DNA from: Flavobacteriales bacterium
Lineage (GTDB): Bacteria; Bacteroidota; Bacteroidia; Flavobacteriales_E; Vicingaceae
NCBI GenBank assembly: GCA_020635825.1
Contig: JACJZA010000009.1
Span: 62,001 to 126,000, forward strand
Reading direction: 5' to 3'
Length of the DNA: 64,000 bases
A program made the translations under genes and the position numbers. A model generated the notes under the pieces. That model saw only the letters and a program-made list of their open reading frames with translations, ran no database searches and was not told the origin of the DNA. Below are positions 36,737 to 43,648 of the stretch, one piece after another (within the stretch, counting starts at the first letter, position 1; every line of letters begins with the position of its first letter).

Positions 36737-37452
36737 TTTTGTTTTTTATACTTACCTGAAATATGATTAATCTTTAATAAAAGAATATCTCGTAACATTC
36801 CTGGTGCATGTCTCATTAAACTTACACTCGTTTCATTATTGTTTCTTAATCTAACAGGCAATCTTTTTATATCATAATTCCTTTTTAATGCAACATATAA
36901 TAATTCCACATCAAATGCAAAACCATTAATGGTTGATACCGAAAATAAATCATCAGCTATATTAGATTTAAATCCTTTTATTCCACATTGAGTATCATTC
37001 AACCCACTAGTGACAAACCTTCCTACTAAAAAAGTAAAAAATAAACTCCCCAGTTTTCTTGACTTAGGAATTTCTGACAAATAACTTGAATCCGGTAATG
37101 TCCTGTCTCCTATCACTATATCAAACTCTTTAAAATCTAAATAATGTAAAAATTGATCTATTGAGGAATATTGAAATGGGATATCAACATCCGTATAAAG
37201 TTTAAAATCACCCTTTGCTACTTTCATTCCTTGTCTAACCGCCTCTCCTTTACCTTTGTTATTAGCATAGCCAATAAATTTACACCCATTTTTAATTGCA
37301 ATCTCCTCCGTTTTCCCATTATCATTTGATCCATCATCAACTACTATTACTTCATATTCTATTTCTTTATTGGATAAATATTCAATGAAGGGGGACAAAT
37401 GCTTTTCTAATGTTTTTGCACCTTTATATGAGGGGATAATAATACTAAGCAT
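36733..37452 (-). CDS. Polyprenyl/dolichyl-phosphate sugar transferase-like GT2 (239 aa)
   Basis: GT-A family 2 glycosyltransferase: MLSIIIPSYKGAKTLEKHLS, YEVIVVDDGSNDN (nucleotide Asp), NKGKGEAVRQGMKVAKG and the DVDIPFQYSS metal motif. GIKGF...LFSVSTINGFAFDVELLY near residues 155-180 is typical of the dolichyl-phosphate glucosyl/mannosyl transferase group. No membrane anchor. It would make a polyprenyl-phosphate sugar used by a GT-C enzyme; the gene directly upstream is a candidate GT-C. Overlaps both neighbours (4 and 8 bases), so strong translational coupling. Confidence 0.9.
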   Translation of the reverse strand: MLSIIIPSYKGAKTLEKHLSPFIEYLSNKEIEYEVIVVDDGSNDNGKTEEIAIKNGCKFIGYANNKGKGEAVRQGMKVAKGDFKLYTDVDIPFQYSSIDQFLHYLDFKEFDIVIGDRTLPDSSYLSEIPKSRKLGSLFFTFLVGRFVTSGLNDTQCGIKGFKSNIADDLFSVSTINGFAFDVELLYVALKRNYDIKRLPVRLRNNNETSVSLMRHAPGMLRDILLLKINHISGKYKKQK

Positions 37453-38995
37453 TTGAATTATTTGATAATATATTTTTCTTTAATCTTAATACAACAAACT
37501 CTATTAACCAAGAAAACACTAAAACTATAAAAAACAAATGAAATAATGAGTTAAAAGTACTGTTACCTTTTGAGTAAAACACCAAAGAACTTATTGCTAA
37601 AGGCAAACTAAACAAAATCAATTTTAACTCAAAATATTTTTTCCAATAAAATAATATAAACAGAAAAGGGAGTACAAATAATCCATTTATAGGAATATTA
37701 AATCTAAAGTTGAATATTTTAATCCATACAGGAGAAGTATCTTTAAAAACACTCCAAACTCTTTTTGAGATAATTTCTAGATACCATAATGGATCATTTG
37801 TAATATCATGCATGACTTTGTTTTTTACAACCTCATCATATTCATCAAATAATTCTAATTTTTTATAGTATTTTTTATCATCATCATAAAACTCATTTAA
37901 CCCAAATTCTCCTGAATAATTTAAATCCATATTATATTTTTCTTTCAAAATAGGAATTGCATATTCATAAGCCTTTAAATCATTCCATTCATAACCATAT
38001 TTTGAATCATAATCACCTAACCCACAAAATATTGGATGCCAAACGGTATGTGAATTATACCTTCTTCCATCGTAAGGATTCCCCCCCTTTTCCTTCACTA
38101 ATTCGTAAGCTTCATCAAATTTATAATCAAAGTATGTCTGCCAACTTTTTTTAACAATAAAAAAAGTAGATACTAAAATGAAACACATCAAAACTTTCTT
38201 TAGGATAGTATAGGAAGAAATAGTCAAATAGATAAATAAGCAAGATATTATTAGAACAGAGTTTTCCCCTCTAATATGAACAGCTGTAGCAATAATTATT
38301 GAGGACAAGATTGGAGCAATCCATTGATAAAGCGATTTTTTATTAGCATTTTCATCAAAGAAATAAAAGTTAATAGAGAGGATTAAAAGAGTCACAACAG
38401 CTAATAATGCAAAAATATTATCCCTACCATAGGTTTCATATAACAAAAAAGGATTGGAGCCAAAGACTAAAGCTATTAAAAATCCTAAAAGTGGATATTT
38501 ATAATACCACAAAACAGAGTACACTATCAATAACGCAAGAATAAATACAATTGTATTAAAAAGAATGATACTTGGATTTTCAGGAGAACCATGTAAATAT
38601 GCATTGGGTAAATACAATAAAATTTTCACATTCTCTCCTAATCGAGACCAGTGACCATATTCCATAAGTAAACTATCTCCATGTTCTTTTATGCTATTAA
38701 TAGCATCCTTTTCTGAATATTCCAAAGGTTTGTAAGAGGTTGTCAGAGGAAATAAATCTAAATAGTAGTAGTAATAGACAAATTCTTTACCATAATTATG
38801 AGCAAAACCACTTGCTCCATTTCTTCCATATTCACTTTCTGTGAATGGCTTATTTATATAAAAAAATTGAAAGGAAAGGATAAATAGAAATCCTAATAAA
38901 AAGAAAACTTTATTATACTTATGATTAAGTATCAACTTATTTTGATGCTTAGTCTCCAGTACAAAATCTCTTATGTAATTAAATTTATTTTTCAA
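37445..38995 (-). CDS. Polytopic GT-C-like membrane protein (516 aa)
   Basis: About ten or more TM helices (e.g. VFFLLGFLFILSFQFFYI, NTIVFILALLIVYSVLWY, IFALLAVVTLLILSINF, LFHLFFIVLVFSWLIEF) with a large loop of about 120 residues before the last helices. The first periplasmic loop (FTESEYGRNG) carries acidic residues as in GT-C transferases. It is paired with a DPM-like GT2. I infer a lipid-phosphate-sugar-using glycosyltransferase; no family motif proves it. A run of seven G encodes part of EKGGNP near residue 304 and could be prone to slippage. First gene of a leftward operon with a good promoter. Confidence 0.75.
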   Translation of the reverse strand: MKNKFNYIRDFVLETKHQNKLILNHKYNKVFFLLGFLFILSFQFFYINKPFTESEYGRNGASGFAHNYGKEFVYYYYYLDLFPLTTSYKPLEYSEKDAINSIKEHGDSLLMEYGHWSRLGENVKILLYLPNAYLHGSPENPSIILFNTIVFILALLIVYSVLWYYKYPLLGFLIALVFGSNPFLLYETYGRDNIFALLAVVTLLILSINFYFFDENANKKSLYQWIAPILSSIIIATAVHIRGENSVLIISCLFIYLTISSYTILKKVLMCFILVSTFFIVKKSWQTYFDYKFDEAYELVKEKGGNPYDGRRYNSHTVWHPIFCGLGDYDSKYGYEWNDLKAYEYAIPILKEKYNMDLNYSGEFGLNEFYDDDKKYYKKLELFDEYDEVVKNKVMHDITNDPLWYLEIISKRVWSVFKDTSPVWIKIFNFRFNIPINGLFVLPFLFILFYWKKYFELKLILFSLPLAISSLVFYSKGNSTFNSLFHLFFIVLVFSWLIEFVVLRLKKNILSNNSNA

Positions 38996-39015
38996 GAGAA
39001 AAATTAGATAATTAA

Positions 39016-39048
39016 CAAATCTACAAATTAAGATCAGATTAATTCAAT
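39016..39048 (-). promoter_or_regulatory. Candidate promoter of the leftward glycan operon
   Basis: Reverse strand ATTG, 21 bases, TAGATTTG (exact TAnnTTTG), ending 20 bases before the ATG at 38995. Both halves at acceptable spacing. Confidence 0.55.
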
Positions 39049-39091
39049 TTTGTTCTTTTGCTAGACCTGATGTAAACTAACAGATAAAATT

Positions 39092-39099
39092 TATATTTG
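39092..39099 (+). promoter_or_regulatory. Candidate -7 promoter element of the rightward polysaccharide operon
   Basis: TATATTTG, exact TAnnTTTG, 18 bases before the ATG at 39118. The nearest TTTG upstream (39057-39060) is 31 bases away, so the -33 half is unsupported. Confidence 0.45.
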
Positions 39100-39117
39100 C
39101 ATAAACCCAATTAATAA

Positions 39118-39852
39118 ATGGCTGAAGAATCTCAAGAAATAGAACTCAATCAACTTTTAAAAAGTATTTATCTCTTCATTTTTAAAAATAAATGGTATTT
39201 ATTTTTTGCTTTTTTAATTGGTTCTGTTTTTGGATACTATAAAACAATAAAAGACAGTAAAAAATATACTTCTTTTTACGAATCAAAATTTTTTGTTAAA
39301 TCTCTGTTTTTGGAAGATGATGAAATATACTCAGCAATTAATAATTCCTCTTTATTTCTTCATCAAAATAAAGCGAATAATGGTACTGAAATTTTAGATA
39401 ATAATGATTTTACCGTCGAATGTGTAAGAGAATTATTTTTTGATGATAAAAAACCTGCTCCTAAAGTCATTATTACATCTAAAGACACCATTGCAAAGTC
39501 TATGCTTATAAAGATTGTAAATTCTATTTTCGAATCGAATCAAACTTTAAAAGAAAACTTACTCATGGAAAAAAAAGCAATTGAAGAATTTTATGGAATA
39601 TTAAACCGTCAACTTTTAAGTACTGACTCTTTAAATTTACTAGAAACTGAAAAGTTACTCACCCAAAAAATTGAACTTGAAAAAAAATTAAATGCAATAG
39701 AAAATCCAATTAAACTTCTCCCTGTTAACCCATTAAATGACTTAATAAAACCCCGAAGTAAGACATTAACCATTTTAGGGACCGGATTGGTGATTTCTGC
39801 TTTAATCGGTTTTCTTTTGTTTTTATTTCATCTGTTAAAAAACAAAAACTAA
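39118..39852 (+). CDS. Wzz-like chain-length determinant protein (244 aa)
   Basis: Two-TM topology: TM1 near residues 24-42 (WYLFFAFLIGSVFGYYKTI) and TM2 near 217-240 (TLTILGTGLVISALIGFLLF). A periplasmic Lys/Glu-rich, partly coiled-coil domain lies between. TM1-periplasm-TM2 with a Pro-containing segment before TM2 (NPLNDLIKPRSKT) is the Wzz/PCP arrangement. No tyrosine kinase domain follows, so it is PCP-1-like. It would set polymer length together with the Wzy-type gene two genes on. Sequence similarity is low across this family, hence moderate confidence. Confidence 0.8.
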   Translation: MAEESQEIELNQLLKSIYLFIFKNKWYLFFAFLIGSVFGYYKTIKDSKKYTSFYESKFFVKSLFLEDDEIYSAINNSSLFLHQNKANNGTEILDNNDFTVECVRELFFDDKKPAPKVIITSKDTIAKSMLIKIVNSIFESNQTLKENLLMEKKAIEEFYGILNRQLLSTDSLNLLETEKLLTQKIELEKKLNAIENPIKLLPVNPLNDLIKPRSKTLTILGTGLVISALIGFLLFLFHLLKNKN

Positions 39853-39862
39853 TTATTTCGTT

Positions 39863-41140
39863 TTGCAACTTAAAAAGCTACTACAAAAATCAGAGTTTAC
39901 TAAAAACACACTAGTTCTTTTAGTAGGAACAATAGTTGCTCAAGCAATTCCTTTAATAATTCACCCTTTTTTAAGAAGAATATATTCTGCAGAAGATTTT
40001 GGTGCTTTAGCAGTTTTTTTAAGTCTTTTTAGCATGGTAACCATTGTAGCATCATTGAGATATGAATCAACAATTGTGTTGCCTAAAAACAATATTGAAA
40101 GTATCAACATATTAGCACTAACCTTTTTTATCAGTATTGTTTTTAATGTGTTGTTATTTATTATTCTATTCCTTTTTAAAAATGAAATAGTCCAACTTAT
40201 TGGTTTACCACAAAAATTTGCCAATTATATCTATTTTTTACCCGCCACCAGTTTTTTTTACAGCATGTACCAAAGTATGAATTATTGGTTGATAAGAACA
40301 AAAGCTTTTAAAGCCAGTTCCATCAACAAAATAGTAAGACGATTGGTTGAAGCTGTTTTTCAAGTTACTTTAGGTATTTTGAAATTCCCTGGAGGATTAT
40401 TTGTGGGCGATTTGTTTGGTAATTTTTCTAACGCTTCAAGCGGAGTATTTCAAGTTTTCAAAAACACTTTTTCTTTCAAAAATGTATCAAAAAGAAAAAT
40501 GAGTTTTGTATTTAAAAAATACATAGAATATCCTAAATACAATGTAATTCCAACCTTATTAAGTAGTGCTGCTACCTTTTTGCCTTTTTTATTTATCAAT
40601 AAATTTTATTCTACCGAAATAGTTGGTTATTTAGATTTATCTCGATTGGTTTTATCCATTCCACTTGTATTTATTGCCACTACTATAGGACAAGTACTAT
40701 TCCAGCAAATAACAGAGAAAATGCACCAAGAAGAAAGCATAAAAAAAGATTTACTCAATATCTGTTACCTCATATTTTCTATCATTTTTATTGAGTTATT
40801 ATTACTCTTTACAGTTGGTGATTCATTATTTACACTCATTTTTGGAGAACAGTATATCATTTCAAGTAGTTTTTCTAAAATATTAATTTTCAGTTTTTCA
40901 CTTAACTTTATTTATTCCACTTTTTCATCGATTTACATTACTTTTAATAAAATAAAGCAGAGCAGCATTTGGCAAGTATTTTATTTTTTAAGTATTTGTT
41001 CTTTGGTTTTCTTTAAACACTTTGAAATTAATCAGTTTTTACAAATTTATGTAGGTATAGAAGCTGTAATGATGATTATCAACATTACAATGATGTACCT
41101 AATTGTAAAAAAATATGAAGAAAGAACTGTAAATGGCTAG
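39863..41140 (+). CDS. Wzx-type oligosaccharide flippase (425 aa)
   Basis: MATE/MVF-superfamily flippase with about 12 TM segments; moves undecaprenyl-linked repeat units across the inner membrane. The N-terminus TLVLLVGTIVAQAIPLIIHP, then RRIYSAEDFGALAVFLSLFS, is the standard opening of polysaccharide flippases (Y..EDFG). A conserved middle segment is PKYNVIPTLLSSAATFLPF. It reads from a TTG (39863) 10 bases after the Wzz-like gene; no ATG fits the conserved opening, so TTG is the likely start. It overlaps the next gene by 8 bases. Confidence 0.92.
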   Translation: MQLKKLLQKSEFTKNTLVLLVGTIVAQAIPLIIHPFLRRIYSAEDFGALAVFLSLFSMVTIVASLRYESTIVLPKNNIESINILALTFFISIVFNVLLFIILFLFKNEIVQLIGLPQKFANYIYFLPATSFFYSMYQSMNYWLIRTKAFKASSINKIVRRLVEAVFQVTLGILKFPGGLFVGDLFGNFSNASSGVFQVFKNTFSFKNVSKRKMSFVFKKYIEYPKYNVIPTLLSSAATFLPFLFINKFYSTEIVGYLDLSRLVLSIPLVFIATTIGQVLFQQITEKMHQEESIKKDLLNICYLIFSIIFIELLLLFTVGDSLFTLIFGEQYIISSSFSKILIFSFSLNFIYSTFSSIYITFNKIKQSSIWQVFYFLSICSLVFFKHFEINQFLQIYVGIEAVMMIINITMMYLIVKKYEERTVNG

Positions 41141-42401
41141 CGTTCTAAAAATAAACAAACACTTTTTCACCATTAGTTCTCTTTTGGTGCTAGTTAGTTT
41201 TATACTAGAAATTTACTATGTTTTATTTTTATCTACTCAATTCGAATATTTTGGATACAGTAAAGAATTTAATATCATTAAGTACATCGAAATTAAATTA
41301 TACTTGGCTTTTTTTCTATGGATTTCATATTATTTATTTAAGAAAAGTGAATTTATTTTCTCCATTTTCACATTGTTGATTCTTTTCTTTTATATGCCTA
41401 ATTCTATACTTTATGCCTTTATGGATAACATAAGAGGTCCTTTATATTCAGTGAATTTGTTTTTAATTTTATTTTCGTTGATAGCTTCCTATAAATTAAA
41501 CCTTCAGCGATTTCTAAAATTTAACCCTCCATCTTCTCTTTTAATAAGTGGAATTGCTATTGCAATGCTTATTCCGATATTTCTTACCTATAAATTTAAT
41601 TTTAATCTCAATACGTTATTACTAAAAGATATCTACGAAACGAGAGAGAGTTTTTCGAACAACATAAGTAGATTGAGTAACTACTTATATAATTGGGAAG
41701 TAAAAATTGTAGTTCCCATTATGTTGGCTTTTTTCCTAATTAAGAAAAAATACATTTTTGCAAGTTTATCTTTTTTAATATTAATCTATCTATTTGTTAT
41801 TTCCGGAAATAAAGCGGTTTATATGACTTCTATCGTTACCATCTTTTTTTATTTTTTAGGAGGAAAAAGTTATATTCAAAAAACCAAATATCTTTTATTG
41901 TTCTTAATTCTTGCTCTATTGATAATTCCTCTAATTGATGAGTTTTTATTAGATAGTATTTTGTTTAGAGGAACCTTTGTGATGAGGATTTTCTTTTTTC
42001 CTGCATTACTTAATTATTGTTATTTTGATTTGTTTAGTGAAGTTTCATTATATTTTTCTGAAAATCATTTTTTCAATCTCATCTCCCAAAGTCCTTTTGA
42101 TGTGAACTCTGCTTATTTAATAGGGAAAGAATATTTTGATACCAATGAAATGTATGCTAATAATGGTATTATTAGCGATGGATACATGAATTTAGGTTAT
42201 ATCGGTGTTTTTCTTCTTTCTCTTATTGTTTCATTCGTATTTATGTTTTTTAATTCCATTAAAATAGATGCGAGATACTATGGGATATTTTTTATTACAG
42301 TCTTTTTTATTTTAAGTGCTCCTATATTTACAATATTCGTAACAGGAGGCTTGTGGTTATTAATAGCATTCTCATTTTTTATAATGAAAAAAACAAACTA
42401 A
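41133..42401 (+). CDS. Wzy-like oligosaccharide repeat-unit polymerase (422 aa)
   Basis: About 11-12 TM segments with a periplasmic loop around residues 160-190 (LKDIYETRESFSNNISRLSN), an arrangement seen in EpsG/Wzy-type and 'O-antigen polymerase' proteins. RGTFVMRIFFFPALLNYCYF and the DGYMNLGYIGVFLLSLIVSF near the end resemble the oligosaccharide repeat-unit polymerase family. It lies right after Wzx. A second candidate of this fold is at 53236; the latter looks more like a WaaL ligase. Wzy sequences diverge strongly, so assignment rests on topology and context. Confidence 0.82.
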   Translation: MASVLKINKHFFTISSLLVLVSFILEIYYVLFLSTQFEYFGYSKEFNIIKYIEIKLYLAFFLWISYYLFKKSEFIFSIFTLLILFFYMPNSILYAFMDNIRGPLYSVNLFLILFSLIASYKLNLQRFLKFNPPSSLLISGIAIAMLIPIFLTYKFNFNLNTLLLKDIYETRESFSNNISRLSNYLYNWEVKIVVPIMLAFFLIKKKYIFASLSFLILIYLFVISGNKAVYMTSIVTIFFYFLGGKSYIQKTKYLLLFLILALLIIPLIDEFLLDSILFRGTFVMRIFFFPALLNYCYFDLFSEVSLYFSENHFFNLISQSPFDVNSAYLIGKEYFDTNEMYANNGIISDGYMNLGYIGVFLLSLIVSFVFMFFNSIKIDARYYGIFFITVFFILSAPIFTIFVTGGLWLLIAFSFFIMKKTN

Positions 42402-42406
42402 TAAAT

Positions 42407-43639
42407 ATGAGTTATCGTTTTGTAAGGGTTACCAATTTTTATAAAGAATATATTAAAGACTTTTATTTAAGAAATGAAAATGTAAATATTTATTCATATG
42501 AAGAGCATTACCAACTGATTATTAAAGATTCGATAGAAAATTCAAGTTCTTATGTAAATAATTTTAAAAAAATTGGAGTTACCGCATTTGAAATTATTAC
42601 AAATGCTGAATCATTGCAAAATGCTTGGAAAAAAGAACATCATTTATCCAATAATATTTCTAACAAAGATTTAGTCATTGAACAAATAAAATTTTATCAA
42701 CCCGATGTAATTTGGTTAGATGATATATCATTATTAACTAAAGAATGGAAAGATAAATTGTTAAAAAAAGTTCCATCCATTAAATTATTTGTTGGGCATC
42801 ACTGTGCACCTTATGGGAGTGAATTGGTTGAACGTTTAAAATTATTTGATATTCTATTTACATGTACCCCTGGATTGAAAAAGGATTTTGAGAAACTGGG
42901 GTTAAATACTCAATTACTTTACCATGGCTTTGAATCTTCTATATTAAATAATATAAATGAAGATAATTACTTCAAAACAAATGATTTTGTTTTTACGGGT
43001 TCATTAATTACTGGCGGTGGTTTTCATAAATCAAGAATTGAATACATTGAATCGATACTTAAATCGGGAATAAACTTAACAATATATGGAAACCTCGAAT
43101 CATTAAATAAAATTAGGGCAAAAAAGATTTTTTATTATTTGATTAATTTTTTAAGAAAATTGGGGTTAAAAAGCATTATAAAAAATGTTTCCATCCTTAA
43201 AAAGAACGAAGCTTTTGGTGATTCAAAAATAAAAATGTACTCTAAAAAATTAATTAAGAGTACTAAACCACCGGTTTTCGGAAAAGAAATGTATCAACTA
43301 TTAGCCAAATCAAATATTTGTTTTAATATTCATGGAGATGTAGCTGGCAATTGTGCCGGAAATATTAGATTATTTGAAGCAACAGGAATAGGCTCTTGTT
43401 TAGTTACCGATTGGAAAGAAAATATTACAGAATTATTTGAACCTGGTAAAGAAATAATCACATACAAAACAAAAGAAGAATGCATAGAAAAAGTAAAATG
43501 GTTAATAGATAATCCTGAAGAAAGAAAAAAAATTGCTGATGCAGGACAAAAACGAACAGTTACTGACCATTCCATAGAAAAAAGAACATCATTCTTAAAT
43601 GAATTGTTTTTAAATAACTTAATGAAAAATAATTCATAA
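42407..43639 (+). CDS. Glycosyltransferase, GT1/GT4-like (410 aa)
   Basis: GT-B-type transferase. The C-terminal donor domain has ICFNIHGDVAGNCAGNIRLF, EATGIGSCLVTDWKENITEL (E...G), and WLIDNPEERKKIADAGQKR, which match the Glyco_trans_1_2/CgeB-like pattern. The N-terminal half (SYRFVRVTNFYKEYIKDFYL) is the variable acceptor domain. I use the ATG at 42407, 5 bases after the polymerase stop, not the reading from 42353 that would overlap that gene. It likely adds one sugar of the repeat unit. It is followed by a convergent secreted-protein gene. Confidence 0.9.
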   Translation: MSYRFVRVTNFYKEYIKDFYLRNENVNIYSYEEHYQLIIKDSIENSSSYVNNFKKIGVTAFEIITNAESLQNAWKKEHHLSNNISNKDLVIEQIKFYQPDVIWLDDISLLTKEWKDKLLKKVPSIKLFVGHHCAPYGSELVERLKLFDILFTCTPGLKKDFEKLGLNTQLLYHGFESSILNNINEDNYFKTNDFVFTGSLITGGGFHKSRIEYIESILKSGINLTIYGNLESLNKIRAKKIFYYLINFLRKLGLKSIIKNVSILKKNEAFGDSKIKMYSKKLIKSTKPPVFGKEMYQLLAKSNICFNIHGDVAGNCAGNIRLFEATGIGSCLVTDWKENITELFEPGKEIITYKTKEECIEKVKWLIDNPEERKKIADAGQKRTVTDHSIEKRTSFLNELFLNNLMKNNS

Positions 43640-43648
43640 AATCAGACC

